Shown one piece after another: positions 1-8,951 of a stretch of DNA of 64,000 nucleotides. Where the stretch lies: contig NZ_BNEO01000005.1 of NCBI RefSeq assembly GCF_014905415.1, positions 124,001 to 188,000 of the forward strand. The letters are read 5' to 3'. This DNA comes from Virgibacillus salexigens. GTDB taxonomy: Bacteria; Bacillota; Bacilli; Bacillales; Amphibacillaceae. Under the pieces are notes generated by a model. That model was not told the origin of the DNA. It saw nothing but the letters and a program-made list of their open reading frames with translations, and ran no database searches. The stretch's first letter is position 1. Every line of letters begins with the position of its first letter. Position numbers and translations under genes: made by a program.

Positions 1-2
1 TT

Positions 3-788
3 TTAACGCGCATGTTTTGCACTCCTTTGCTTTGCAATTTTTAAGTGATTAAACGTTTTGGATAAGTTATCGGAACGCATTAATGTTTCGCCGATAAGTA
101 GCACCTCTGCGCCGGCATCACGTGCTAAAATTGCATCTGCACGAGTTTGTAATCCACTTTCACTGATAATTAATGTATTTCTATTTTTTATACGAGCTGC
201 TAGGTGAGTTGTTGTTCGTAAGTCTACTTCAAATGTTTTTAAATTTCGGTTATTAATTCCAATGATTGCAGGATCTAACGCTAGTAAATCCTCCAATTCC
301 TCTAATTGATGAACTTCGCAAATGACTTCTAATTCCTTTTCCGTAGCATAATGATATAACTCGTATAATTGCTGTTTAGATAATGCAGCAACAATTAATA
401 GGATAATGGAAGCGCCAGCAGCTTTAGCTCGGTCTATTTGGATAGGGTGAATGATGAAATCCTTACATAAGACCGGTATTTGCACAGCGTCAGAGACTGC
501 TTGCAAATCCTGAATGGATCCTTTAAAAAAGGTAGTATCCGTTAATACGGATATAGCGGCTGCACCATTTGCTTCATATTGTTTCGCCTGCTGTACATGG
601 TTTATCTTTGTTTTTATATCCCCTTTTGAAGGGGAGGCCCGTTTTATTTCCGATATAATCTGCACATGTGTTGAAGCGGCAATTTTGCTTTTAAAAGGGA
701 CCGGTTGTTTTGCTGAATCAAACGTCATTCCTTTGTTTACGAGTTCCTCTACTTCGATTTGTTTCTTCGCTAGGATTTTTTCCAACAT
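3..788 (-). CDS. trpC: Indole-3-glycerol-phosphate synthase TrpC
   Basis: Converts CdRP (1-(2-carboxyphenylamino)-1-deoxyribulose 5-phosphate) to indole-3-glycerol phosphate, the fourth step of tryptophan synthesis in the cytoplasm. The 261-residue TIM-barrel protein shows the family motif SEIKRASPSKG near residues 46-56, a CKDFI strand near 109 and LIGETLM near the C-terminus, at normal family length. I chose the ATG at 788 because the product then begins MLEKILAKK as in Bacillus TrpC; a GTG at 794 directly abutting the trpD stop is the alternative. It is the last visible gene of trpE-G-D-C on the minus strand, and trpF, trpB and trpA presumably follow beyond base 1. Confidence 0.95.
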   Translation of the reverse strand: MLEKILAKKQIEVEELVNKGMTFDSAKQPVPFKSKIAASTHVQIISEIKRASPSKGDIKTKINHVQQAKQYEANGAAAISVLTDTTFFKGSIQDLQAVSDAVQIPVLCKDFIIHPIQIDRAKAAGASIILLIVAALSKQQLYELYHYATEKELEVICEVHQLEELEDLLALDPAIIGINNRNLKTFEVDLRTTTHLAARIKNRNTLIISESGLQTRADAILARDAGAEVLLIGETLMRSDNLSKTFNHLKIAKQRSAKHAR

Positions 789-794
789 TGTCAC

Positions 795-1820
795 TTATAC
801 CACCTCGCTATCGTATTTTTTACTGAAATGAACTAAGTTAGTTAAACACTCCAACGCTTTTCCTGAATGAATACTTTCCTTTGCTAATTCGATTCCATGC
901 TTGATGGAGGATGCTGTACCATGTGCATATAGTCCAAGTCCAGCATTTAAAATCACTGTATCTAAATAAGCACTGGGGTTTCCTTGCAGAACATTTTTTG
1001 TAATGGTGGCATTTTTCTTAGCATCGCCACCTTGAATTTCTTTAATGGAATATACTGGCAACCCAACTTCTTCTGGATGTAAAGTGAAGGGTTTTAGTTC
1101 ACCATCCTCAAGTAAAATAAGGTGATTTTTACCTGCCAGCGATGCTTCATCCATTCCTCCAGCACCATTCACTACTAACGCTCGTTTTCTACCTAAGTTT
1201 CGTAATGCCTGTGCAACGATATGAAGTTTATCTTTACGATAGACACCGATAAATTGCGAATTTAACATAATCGGGTTCGTTAACGGTCCAATTACATTGA
1301 AAATAGTTGGTAAACCTAAATCTTTGCGCACCTTTGTAAATGGTTTTAACGCGTTATGCACATGGGGAGCGAATAAAAAAGCAATTTGATTTTGTACTAA
1401 CGATTCTTCTACTTGAGAACGGGTGAAAAATAATGACACTCCCAAATATTCTAAGACATCGGCACTGCCTGTTTTACTGGAGACACTGCGGTTTCCATGT
1501 TTAGCAACAGGAACGCCGGCACCGGCAATCACAAATGCTGAAGTTGTACTAATATTAAAGCTTCCTGACATGTCTCCTCCAGTTCCGCAATTATCCATTG
1601 CGTTCACTATGGAGTCAGTGTTAAAAGCGGATTGAGATAGAATAACTTCTACTAAACCAGTAACTTCTTCTGCAGTTTCTCCTTTTACTTGTAAAGCTGT
1701 TAGTAAAGCTGCAATTTCAGATTCTGTAATAGACTCCTTGAAACAAGCAAGAGCTGCTGCCTTCATCTCTTCTATACTTAAATTATTTCCTTGAATTAAT
1801 TTCTCAAGATAAGTTCTCAT
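795..1820 (-). CDS. trpD: Anthranilate phosphoribosyltransferase TrpD
   Basis: Transfers phosphoribose from PRPP to anthranilate, the second committed step of tryptophan synthesis. The 341-residue protein has the PRPP-binding GTGGD at residues 79-83 and KHGNRSVSS at 107-115, both diagnostic of the glycosyltransferase family 3 fold, at full length. An AGAGGAG ribosome site lies 7-8 bases before the ATG. The start overlaps the end of trpG by about 17 bases and the stop abuts trpC, indicating translational coupling within one trp transcript. Confidence 0.96.
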   Translation of the reverse strand: MRTYLEKLIQGNNLSIEEMKAAALACFKESITESEIAALLTALQVKGETAEEVTGLVEVILSQSAFNTDSIVNAMDNCGTGGDMSGSFNISTTSAFVIAGAGVPVAKHGNRSVSSKTGSADVLEYLGVSLFFTRSQVEESLVQNQIAFLFAPHVHNALKPFTKVRKDLGLPTIFNVIGPLTNPIMLNSQFIGVYRKDKLHIVAQALRNLGRKRALVVNGAGGMDEASLAGKNHLILLEDGELKPFTLHPEEVGLPVYSIKEIQGGDAKKNATITKNVLQGNPSAYLDTVILNAGLGLYAHGTASSIKHGIELAKESIHSGKALECLTNLVHFSKKYDSEVV

Positions 1821-2403
1821 GGGGAGTCTCCTCTCTAAGTTCTTGAATGAAGTGATTCATTATTTTACGTCCAATCGATGTACCAATTGATTCTGGATGG
1901 AATTGTACACCATATACCGGATAAACAGGATGTTGAATCGCCATCACCGCATGGTCATCCATTGAAGTCGCCACCACTTCTAACTGTGGTGGGATGGATG
2001 CTGCTTCTAGTATATTTGAGTGATAACGCATGACTTCGAGTGGTTGAGATAAATATTGAAAAATTCCTGTTCCTTTATGCGTAATTAATGATGTTTTTCC
2101 GTGCATAATTTGGTTTGCTTGGCGAACAGAAGCTCCTAATGCTTCTCCAATAATTTGATGTCCTAAACAAACGCCTAATATTGGAAGCTGTCGATAAAAT
2201 GCTTGAACTAAATCAAGACAAATTCCTGATTCTTTAGGTAGCCCTGGTCCGGGAGAAATAATGATTGCTTGTGGCTGTAGAGCATTCACTTCATCGACGG
2301 TGACGTGGTTATTACGAACTACTTGAACATCGAATCCCGCTTCAGATACGTATTGATAAATGTTGTATGTGAAAGAATCATAATTATCGACTAATAGAAT
2401 CAT
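1804..2403 (-). CDS. trpG: Anthranilate synthase glutamine amidotransferase subunit TrpG
   Basis: Supplies ammonia from glutamine to TrpE. The 199-residue class I amidotransferase has nucleophile Cys79 in GVCLGHQ and the His169/Glu171 pair in QFHPES. The reading frame is open upstream, but the ATG at 2403 is supported by GGAGG nine bases before it and by the standard MILLVDNYDSF beginning. It overlaps the 3' end of trpE. In Bacillus subtilis the amidotransferase shared with PABA synthesis is encoded in the folate operon; here a copy lies inside the trp operon. Whether it also serves PabB cannot be told from this window. Confidence 0.94.
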   Translation of the reverse strand: MILLVDNYDSFTYNIYQYVSEAGFDVQVVRNNHVTVDEVNALQPQAIIISPGPGLPKESGICLDLVQAFYRQLPILGVCLGHQIIGEALGASVRQANQIMHGKTSLITHKGTGIFQYLSQPLEVMRYHSNILEAASIPPQLEVVATSMDDHAVMAIQHPVYPVYGVQFHPESIGTSIGRKIMNHFIQELREETPHENLS

Positions 2404-3784
2404 GAGCTGGCACCTCCATAAGTGATTGGGCTTTAAATAATGTTTCTTCATATTCCTTATTCGGCTTCGAATCATAAACAATCCCTGCACCTGTTTGCAG
2501 GTATGCATAATCTTCTTTAATAACAAGCGAACGGATAGCGAGTGCAATCGTTAAGTCGTGATTAAAACTAATAAAACCAACTCCACCGCCATAGACACCA
2601 CGCTGTTTATCTTCTAAATCATTAATGATTTGCATCGCTCGTATTTTAGGGGCACCAGAAACGGTACCTGCAGGTAGGCAAGATTTCAGGGCATCGAATG
2701 ATGTCGTATCATCTCGAAGCTCCCCGTGTACTTCTGAGACAATATGCATGACATGCTGGTATTTTTCGACCACCATATAGGTAGGAATGGTAATACTTCC
2801 GATTGCACATATTCGTCCGAGATCATTTCTGCTCAAATCAACAAGCATGCGATGTTCGGCAATTTCCTTTTCATCGTTTAGCAACTCTTTCATATGCTGT
2901 TCATCTTGTAATGCTGTTTTGCCACGCGGCCTAGTCCCAGCAATTGGATTCGTCATGACTGTTTTTCCGCTTGTTTGAATAAGACTTTCCGGTGAAGCAC
3001 CGAGTAAAAGATAGTCTTTAAAGTCAATATAGAACATATACGGAGATGGGTTTACCTTTCGTAGTTGGCGGTAAAAGGAAAAGGAATCGCCATGGACGTT
3101 TGCTTTCATTCGTTGCGATAAAACAACCTGAAAGATATCCCCGCGCTCTATATGCTGTTTAGCGATTTCTACATTTTGTTCAAAATGTTTGCGTTCGATC
3201 TCTGGATAAAAATGAAAAGTGGTTGTGCCCTGATCAGTTGTAGCCGTTGGCTGGAGTATTTGTTCCTTCATACTGTCTATACGTTTAGATAAATCAGTGC
3301 TTTGGTCGTCTGGTAATTGTATGGCAACGATATAGACGGATTCGCTAGTATGATCAAACACAATAATCTCTTGATAGAGCATTAAGTGGATATCGGGCAT
3401 TTCAAGGTCATCAGGCAGATTTTCTCCGATATCTTCTACACAACGGATCGCATCGTAACCAATATATCCAATGGCTCCTCCATAAAAGGGGAGGGGGAGG
3501 TCAATTTCGATACATGGCAAGTGCTGTTCCACATAAGTTAAGGCATCTTGATTAATTTTCGTAACGGTGTTTTTTTTAGAATCGACAACCGTTGTTTGTT
3601 TCCCATCGCCAATAATTTCTTGGTAAGGATTGCAACCAATAAACGAATACTTTCCCTTTGTTTCGTGTTGAAATGTACTTTCTAGGAGAAATTTTTTGTT
3701 TCCAGTTAGCCGTTTATATAGCTCAATCGGGGTTAAGGTATCGGCATTTAACTTTAGTATTTGATGATTTGTTTTAGTTGGCAT
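2384..3784 (-). CDS. trpE: Anthranilate synthase component I TrpE
   Basis: Converts chorismate plus ammonia to anthranilate, the first committed step of tryptophan synthesis. The product of about 466 residues has an N-terminal TrpE_N region and a C-terminal chorismate-binding domain with DLSRNDLGR and GTVSGAPK. I chose the ATG at 3784 because an AGGAAAGG ribosome site sits 8-9 bases upstream; the ATG at 3793 lies almost on top of that site. It is the first gene of the operon and lies directly downstream of two T-box leaders, so its transcription should respond to uncharged tRNA-Trp. Confidence 0.95.
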   Translation of the reverse strand: MPTKTNHQILKLNADTLTPIELYKRLTGNKKFLLESTFQHETKGKYSFIGCNPYQEIIGDGKQTTVVDSKKNTVTKINQDALTYVEQHLPCIEIDLPLPFYGGAIGYIGYDAIRCVEDIGENLPDDLEMPDIHLMLYQEIIVFDHTSESVYIVAIQLPDDQSTDLSKRIDSMKEQILQPTATTDQGTTTFHFYPEIERKHFEQNVEIAKQHIERGDIFQVVLSQRMKANVHGDSFSFYRQLRKVNPSPYMFYIDFKDYLLLGASPESLIQTSGKTVMTNPIAGTRPRGKTALQDEQHMKELLNDEKEIAEHRMLVDLSRNDLGRICAIGSITIPTYMVVEKYQHVMHIVSEVHGELRDDTTSFDALKSCLPAGTVSGAPKIRAMQIINDLEDKQRGVYGGGVGFISFNHDLTIALAIRSLVIKEDYAYLQTGAGIVYDSKPNKEYEETLFKAQSLMEVPAHDSISR

Positions 3785-3821
3785 GTCTTTCATCCTTTCC
3801 TTTCTGTTTTTCGTTTCATAA

Positions 3822-4135
3822 AAAAAGTCCTCTATAAACACATCAGTTGTGTTTATAGAGGACGATTATGGGACCGCGGTGCCACCTCTGTTGAAAAGCA
3901 AATGCTTTTCATCTTTGTTCGAATACGGGATCTAATACAATCCGATATTCTATCCGTGTAACGGCGGAACTCCGTGTTTCCCTACTACTTATTTCAAGAA
4001 ACCTCTTGTAAGTCCATTCAGCAGGGTAGATCGTGCTAGCATCCCAGCATCACTAGCTCTCTTTGAACGACCTAATCCTTGCTTACTCCTCTTACGCAAC
4101 GATTTTCATTATTTAATTACGTACACGAAAACGAA
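3822..4135 (-). promoter_or_regulatory. T-box leader 2 (tRNA-Trp), proximal to trpE
   Basis: Read on the minus strand this has the T-box layout: an AGTA loop-E element, a Stem I with GAGAGC, a specifier region GAATGGACTT with the Trp codon TGG at 4014-4016, the T-box sequence GAGGTGGCACCGCGG near 3873-3888, and a terminator hairpin (16-base arms ending in a run of T) at 3827-3863. Uncharged tRNA-Trp should stabilise the antiterminator and allow trpE transcription. It directly follows a second complete T-box upstream. Confidence 0.9.
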
Positions 4136-4412
4136 AAAGCCCCTCATCCAAAAAAGGACGAGGGGACCGTGGTACCACCTTTATTAGCTAAATACAGCTC
4201 ACTTTGACAATAGGAAGCTAAAACTGCTGCCTATCTGTCTCAGGTAACGATAAGACGAATTCGCCAAAGCCTACTGCAATTATGGTTCGGTTTGGAAGCT
4301 CAGAAGTCCATTCTTCTAATGAATCACACTGATTCTCACCAGCCATCAGCTCTCTTATGAGTTCAATTAGAATACTACTCTTCTTCAATGCTTAAGTTGA
4401 TTAAGTTTATTG
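4136..4412 (-). promoter_or_regulatory. T-box leader 1 (tRNA-Trp), promoter-proximal
   Basis: The first of two tandem T-boxes, starting just after the promoter. Minus-strand landmarks in order are AGTA, GAGAGCTGATGGCTGG, the specifier context GAATGGACTTCTGAGC with TGG at 4308-4310, the T-box AAGGTGGTACCACGG at about 4167-4181, and a terminator with 10-base arms (CCCCTCGTCC) followed by CTTTTT at 4136-4167. The specifier identifies tryptophan. Both leaders must read through for trpE to be transcribed, which should steepen the response. Confidence 0.9.
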
Positions 4413-4418
4413 TCATTA

Positions 4419-4447
4419 ATACTAAGAGAGTTTTTTCAAAAAGTCAA
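4419..4447 (-). promoter_or_regulatory. Sigma-A promoter of the trp operon
   Basis: On the minus strand TTGACT (4442-4447) and TAGTAT (4419-4424) are separated by exactly 17 bases, a good vegetative promoter placed just upstream of the first T-box. No other convincing promoter lies between it and trpE. Confidence 0.8.
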
Positions 4448-4767
4448 CCCCATTTTTGCTTTTTTTGGAATATAATTGATTTACTATATGAGGAGCATGC
4501 AATGAAATGAATCATATTCATTCCTTTGGATTTGAGATATAATTGACAATAAAATAGTACTTTCTTATCCAAGCCACTTTGTGCTATTTTTAATATAGCC
4601 TTCATCCTTAAAATGGGTGAATGGTCAAAAATTTTAGCGCTAATTATTGTTATTTTTCTGTGAAAATCATTAGGATTCACATAGGTTAGGAGAAAAGCAA
4701 CCGATGTAAAAGTTAAACCATTCGTTGCATGTTATAGGTTGTGTATTGTAGGAAAGGACGGAGGAGA
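4448..4767. other. Intergenic region between trp promoter and ddl
   Basis: This 320-base stretch separates the divergent trp operon and ddl. I see the ddl ribosome site (AAAGGA and GGAGG just before 4768) and AT-rich sequence, but no credible small ORF, RNA or repeat. The open frame on the minus strand (4444-4680) has no ribosome site and ends inside the trp promoter. The ddl promoter was not identified with confidence. Confidence 0.5.
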
Positions 4768-5868
4768 ATGGAAAAGAAAAAGGTGGGTATCATCTTTGGT
4801 GGTAAGTCTGCTGAGCATGAAGTATCGCTTCAATCAGCTAAAAATATTGTAGATGCAATTGATAGGGATCAATACGAAGTTGTGTTAATTGGAATTGATA
4901 AAGAAGGAAAATGGCATTTGAATGACCAATCATCTTATTTATTGCATGCAGAAAATCCAAAACTTATTCAATTAAATAAATCGAACGATACGGTAGCTGT
5001 AATACCTGGAGAACGTGATAACCAGTTCATTCATGCATCAACTTCGTTACAAGTAGACCAACTTGATGCTGTTTTCCCTATTGTTCACGGGACGTTAGGG
5101 GAAGATGGCAGCCTGCAAGGGATGCTGCGACTAGCGAATATTCCATTTGTAGGATCAAGTGTGTTAGGTTCTTCGGTATGTATGGATAAGGATATTGCGA
5201 AGCGTCTCTTACAGGCTGCAGGAATCAATGTAGCTAAAGGAATGGTATATTCTAAAGCGAAAAAGCATCAAATATCGTATTCGGATGCAGTTGATCAGCT
5301 TGGGACTCCAATCTTTATCAAACCAGCCAATCAAGGATCTTCGGTAGGTGTAACAAAGGCTGCGACAGAAGAAGCGTTTTACAAAGGTATTGAAGAGGCG
5401 TTTCAATATGATCATAAAGTTGTGGTAGAAGAAAATATAATTGGTAGGGAAATCGAATGTGCTGTATTAGGCAATACAGAACCAAGAGCTTCGTTGCTTG
5501 GTGAGATTCTACCCCAAACGGAATTTTATTCGTATGAATCAAAATATATTGATGAAAAGGGAGCGGATTTAGCAATCCCAGCGGATGTTTCAGAAGAAAC
5601 AACCAAGCGCGTTCAAGAAGAAGCGATTAGGGCATTTGAAGCTCTTGAATGTGAAGGATTGGCTCGAGTTGATTTCTTCATCACAGAAGATGAGGCGATT
5701 TATGTTAATGAAGTGAATACACTTCCTGGGTTTACAAAAATTAGTATGTATCCAAAGCTTTGGGAAATTAGTGGTCTCCCCTATAAAGAGTTAATTCATA
5801 CATTAATTGAACTTGCTATGGAAAGACATGAGCAGGATAACCAATTAAAAAGTACAAAGTGGGAGTAA
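4768..5868 (+). CDS. ddl: D-alanine--D-alanine ligase
   Basis: Joins two D-alanines using ATP to make the dipeptide that ends the peptidoglycan stem; it acts in the cytoplasm before MurF. The 366-residue ATP-grasp protein has the N-terminal GGKSAEHEVSLQSA motif, the IKPANQGSSVGV ATP-binding strand, and a C-terminal YVNEVNTLPGFT metal-binding segment. The frame opens nine codons earlier, but the ATG at 4768 follows AAAGGA with correct spacing and gives the typical start. It stands alone, without murF next to it, and ends at a strong bidirectional terminator. Confidence 0.95.
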   Translation: MEKKKVGIIFGGKSAEHEVSLQSAKNIVDAIDRDQYEVVLIGIDKEGKWHLNDQSSYLLHAENPKLIQLNKSNDTVAVIPGERDNQFIHASTSLQVDQLDAVFPIVHGTLGEDGSLQGMLRLANIPFVGSSVLGSSVCMDKDIAKRLLQAAGINVAKGMVYSKAKKHQISYSDAVDQLGTPIFIKPANQGSSVGVTKAATEEAFYKGIEEAFQYDHKVVVEENIIGREIECAVLGNTEPRASLLGEILPQTEFYSYESKYIDEKGADLAIPADVSEETTKRVQEEAIRAFEALECEGLARVDFFITEDEAIYVNEVNTLPGFTKISMYPKLWEISGLPYKELIHTLIELAMERHEQDNQLKSTKWE

Positions 5869-5895
5869 GCTGCTTTTATGTATCAATATAAAAAA

Positions 5896-5928
5896 GGCTG
5901 CTGCATCAAGATGCAGCAGCCCTTTTTT
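5896..5928. terminator. Bidirectional terminator between ddl and nitroreductase
   Basis: A perfect 12-base stem (GGCTGCTGCATC at 5896-5907 with its complement at 5910-5921) is followed by six T on the plus strand and preceded by five A, so it can end both convergent transcripts. Confidence 0.9.
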
Positions 5929-5934
5929 ATGCTT

Positions 5935-6489
5935 TTAAAAAAGCGAGAATTTTTCTTCAATAGGGGTCCGTTCTTTGACAGCAGGTTTTTCGTCAAAATA
6001 GCCTAAATGTAGGAAGCCAATAATTTTTTCATTTTCTTTCAGTTGTAATAAGTCATTTACTGCAGGATCATATATATGCGGATTTGTTTTCCAAACAACG
6101 CCTAATTGTTTCTCCCATGCCAATAGCCAGAAATTTTGAACCATACAAGCAACGGCACCATAATTCTCCTCCCACTGCTTTTGAATTTCTGCTTCTTCCA
6201 TGACGACGACTAATATAGCATTTGGTTCATTCAAATAATCTTCACGGTTTTTTTGTCTTTCTTCAGGATAAGTTGCCGCGACTTTTTTAGCAAAATCAGG
6301 ACGTTTATTCTGTCCGACGAAGATAAAACGCCAAGGTTGTCTCATCCCATGGTTGGGAGCCCAAATAGCATCTTGGAGTAGTTCTAATATCGTCTCTTTC
6401 TTTACTTCTTTATTATTATAGCCTTTTTTAACCGCACGGCGTTCACGGATAACCTTAGCCAGCTGTGATTTAGTTGCTGTATATTCCAT
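5935..6489 (-). CDS. NAD(P)H nitroreductase family protein, Fur-box controlled
   Basis: A 184-residue FMN-dependent nitroreductase-fold protein with an N-terminal RERRAVKKGYNNKEV, the WAPNHGMRQPWRF flavin-site motif and a C-terminal KIIGFLHLGY. I chose the ATG at 6489 because AAGGAG lies nine bases upstream; an earlier in-frame ATG at 6498 touches that site. A near-perfect Fur box lies 45-59 bases upstream, so it is probably derepressed under iron starvation. In B. subtilis a nitroreductase-like gene (yfhC) is in a Fur-regulated siderophore operon, so a role in ferric-siderophore or flavin reduction is a reasonable inference but unproven. Confidence 0.85.
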   Translation of the reverse strand: MEYTATKSQLAKVIRERRAVKKGYNNKEVKKETILELLQDAIWAPNHGMRQPWRFIFVGQNKRPDFAKKVAATYPEERQKNREDYLNEPNAILVVVMEEAEIQKQWEENYGAVACMVQNFWLLAWEKQLGVVWKTNPHIYDPAVNDLLQLKENEKIIGFLHLGYFDEKPAVKERTPIEEKFSLF

Positions 6490-6533
6490 GTAATACATCT
6501 CCTTATATACATGCTGCATTATATTCGAACAAT

Positions 6534-6548
6534 TGATAATTATTTTCA
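6534..6548 (-). promoter_or_regulatory. Fur box upstream of nitroreductase
   Basis: TGATAATTATTTTCA differs from the 7-1-7 Fur consensus TGATAATNATTATCA at one position. On the minus strand it lies just upstream of a TATAAT -10 element (6518-6523), in the position expected for repression of the nitroreductase promoter. Confidence 0.8.
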
Positions 6549-6859
6549 ATGAAAATTGTAGCCGATAAGAAGGAGAAAAGCAAATCTTCATACATTAGGT
6601 AGAATTCTGTTGATATATGCATGCGCATAGTAGTCTATTCAACCTTATCGGAAGATGTTACAACATGAATAATAGGATTAACCCTAATGATAGGTGCTGA
6701 GCTCATGTTTTAATAGTCCCATCCATAATAGAGTTCTGAAATTCACGTCTAACTCTTGATTTTCAATAGGTCTTAGAAATACTCTGGACAATTCGAGAAA
6801 CTTCATCATAGAGAAGTCGAAATTCTTTGGCATGTATCCCCCTTTCCGTTAATAAGTGG

Positions 6860-7621
6860 TCAAACTGTATATACGGTAAGTCCAGCATCTCTAAACTGCT
6901 GGATTTGTGCTTCTGATGCCTCTTTACCAGTGATTAGTTTATTTATTCGATCTATAGGTGATACCGTATGAAGCGAAACACCACCTAGTTTTGTGTGATC
7001 GGTTACAACGATAGTCTCTTCTGCAGCCTCAATCATGCTTTTTTTTGCCGATATAAGTTGTTCATCAAAATGTGTTAACCCACGTTTCGGATGAAATGCA
7101 GGGATGGCAACAAATGCTTTTGAAACATACAAGTTGTTTAACACGCTATCTGTATAGACCCCATTAAGAATGTAGCTGTCCGGAAAGAGAATCCCGCCAG
7201 TTACAATTACCTTGATGGAAGCACATGCTTTAAATTCAGCGGCAATATTGATATCATTCGTAACGATGGTGATATTTACTTTATTCGTTAACTCTTGAGC
7301 AATTTGATAGGTGGTCGTCCCTGAATCAAGAATGATATTATCACCTTCATCCACCATCGAAGCTGCCTGCTTAGCTATTCGTTGTTTCTCATCAATCCGT
7401 TCACTTGCACGTATGGTGAATGTTGGCTCTGAACTTACATCTTCTACTAACACCACTCCGCCATGGGTTCTTCTAAGCTTTCCTTCTTTTTCAATTTCAT
7501 TTAGGTCTCTTCGTATCGTCGCCTCATGAACTTGGAAAGTGGAAGATAGCTCAGCTACCGATGCGGTTTCTTTGTGCTTAACATATTCTATGATTTTTAG
7601 CTTTCTTTCTGCTGCGAGCAA
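6860..7621 (-). CDS. DeoR-family transcriptional regulator
   Basis: A 253-residue sugar-phosphate-responsive repressor. The N-terminal helix-turn-helix carries the signature VHEATIRRDLNEIEKEGKLRRTHGG, and the C-terminal DeoR sensor domain has ILDSGTTTYQIA and TNDINIA. The frame opens upstream, but I chose the TTG at 7621 because AAAGGAG lies nine bases before it and the product then starts MLAAERKLKI, the usual DeoR beginning. It lies 96 bases downstream of the TarJ-like dehydrogenase on the same strand and probably controls that gene and the divergent kinase, perhaps through the inverted repeat at 8858-8902. Confidence 0.88.
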   Translation of the reverse strand: MLAAERKLKIIEYVKHKETASVAELSSTFQVHEATIRRDLNEIEKEGKLRRTHGGVVLVEDVSSEPTFTIRASERIDEKQRIAKQAASMVDEGDNIILDSGTTTYQIAQELTNKVNITIVTNDINIAAEFKACASIKVIVTGGILFPDSYILNGVYTDSVLNNLYVSKAFVAIPAFHPKRGLTHFDEQLISAKKSMIEAAEETIVVTDHTKLGGVSLHTVSPIDRINKLITGKEASEAQIQQFRDAGLTVYTV

Positions 7622-7717
7622 GGCAATTAACTCCTTTAACAAAATACTAGTTAATGCTAGTCTAGCATACATGTAATTGATTATTCACTTTTGCTCATAC
7701 TGACGTATTAGATAATT

Positions 7718-8818
7718 TTATGACCATTTAAAATCTAGTATAGTTTTTTTCCAGCCTTTATGGTTCGAAGCATCATTCATTGCGTTTTGAAAATCATGGG
7801 CGCTATATATAGAAGTATAATGATCGGGGATAATTTCTTTTAGTGCATGTTGGTAGTTAAGATTTTCAAAGGCTTCCATAACAGCATGGTAATCTGGTAC
7901 GGAACTTCTACTGCTACCATATAAAGAAATCCCTTTCTCAAGAATATCTCTCGTATTAATTGGCACTCTATCCTCAGAAACACCCATTAGGATTAACGAG
8001 CCTCCTGGATATAACAAATTAATCGCCTGATTAATGGCTGATTCACTAAATGTCCCTCCAGTACAATCAATGGCAACGTCTATTCCGTTTGTCTTTTTAA
8101 AATCAACCTCATGTACTAACTGACAGGTTGCAAAAGTAAAGTGAGATAATTTTTCAGGTATTGCACCGAAAACAAGTAAACGAGAATAATCGACCCCGAA
8201 CAGGAAGCGTAGCATGGCAGCAGTCAAATATCCAACTGGTCCATCTCCAAAGACAGCTATTCTGGTACTGTTTGCGTTTAATGTTCCTTTAAGAGGATGT
8301 AATGCATGGTAAGATACGGTACAAAGTTCACTTAGAACTGCAATTTCATCTGGTATGTGTTCCGGTATAGGTATTGCGCATGATGAAGGTACCACAACAC
8401 GATGTTGCGCAATGCCATCATAACCACTTCCCATAAATGAACTTTTTTCGCAGTAGTTATCCGGATTACCTTTACGGCAAGAGTTACAACAGGCTTCTTT
8501 TTCATTTCCTTTGAGTAAATAGTTTGGTAGATTTGGTACGATCACGACACGTTGACCGAATTGGAATTCCGAATCATTACTTTCAACGATGGTTCCAATT
8601 CCCTCATGCAATAAAGCCATTGGTAACTTTTTAGCCAAAGCTTCTGGTTTTCTTAACCCAGCATAATAACGTATATCAGCATGACAAATGCTAGCTAAAG
8701 TGGGTTCGATGACTACATAACCTGCTTTTATATCTTTTTTTTGAACGTTTTCTTGAATCTTGCCTGGCTGTAGGAGCTGATATGTTTTGGATGAAACGGA
8801 ATGTAAGGTTCTAGCCAT
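7718..8818 (-). CDS. Zinc-dependent MDR dehydrogenase, TarJ-like (polyol or ribitol-5-phosphate dehydrogenase family)
   Basis: A 366-residue medium-chain dehydrogenase. The segment SICHADIRYYAG, then LPMALLHEGIG, and a C-terminal GISLYGSSRSS closely resemble ribulose-5-phosphate reductase TarJ, which makes ribitol 5-phosphate. It also has a cysteine cluster (near residues 112-126) typical of the structural zinc lobe and a nucleotide fold around GDGPVGYLTA. TarJ normally sits next to TarI for teichoic acid; here the neighbours are a DeoR regulator and a ribulokinase-type kinase, which suggests sugar-alcohol catabolism instead. GAGGAGG lies seven bases before the ATG. The exact substrate is not determinable. 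Confidence 0.75.
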   Translation of the reverse strand: MARTLHSVSSKTYQLLQPGKIQENVQKKDIKAGYVVIEPTLASICHADIRYYAGLRKPEALAKKLPMALLHEGIGTIVESNDSEFQFGQRVVIVPNLPNYLLKGNEKEACCNSCRKGNPDNYCEKSSFMGSGYDGIAQHRVVVPSSCAIPIPEHIPDEIAVLSELCTVSYHALHPLKGTLNANSTRIAVFGDGPVGYLTAAMLRFLFGVDYSRLLVFGAIPEKLSHFTFATCQLVHEVDFKKTNGIDVAIDCTGGTFSESAINQAINLLYPGGSLILMGVSEDRVPINTRDILEKGISLYGSSRSSVPDYHAVMEAFENLNYQHALKEIIPDHYTSIYSAHDFQNAMNDASNHKGWKKTILDFKWS

Positions 8819-8857
8819 AATAATACCTCCTCATATCTTGTTTTTTATCTATCTTAA

Positions 8858-8902
8858 TGTTCATTTATGCTTATGTCAATTTAAAACAAACATAAATAAA
8901 CA
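8858..8902. repeat. Inverted repeat, candidate operator between dehydrogenase and kinase
   Basis: TGTTCATTTATG (8858-8869) and CATAAATAAACA (8891-8902) form an inverted repeat matching at 11 of 12 positions in the divergent promoter region. The location suits a DeoR-family operator serving both directions. Confidence 0.55.
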
Positions 8903-8951
8903 GTGATAATTAGGTTTTTAATACATAATCACGAATATATTTATCGCATTG

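Noticed and set aside
4444-4680. 78-codon open frame on the minus strand upstream of the trp T-boxes
   Set aside because: No ribosome site, no recognisable motif, and it ends inside the trp promoter; most likely chance in AT-rich DNA.
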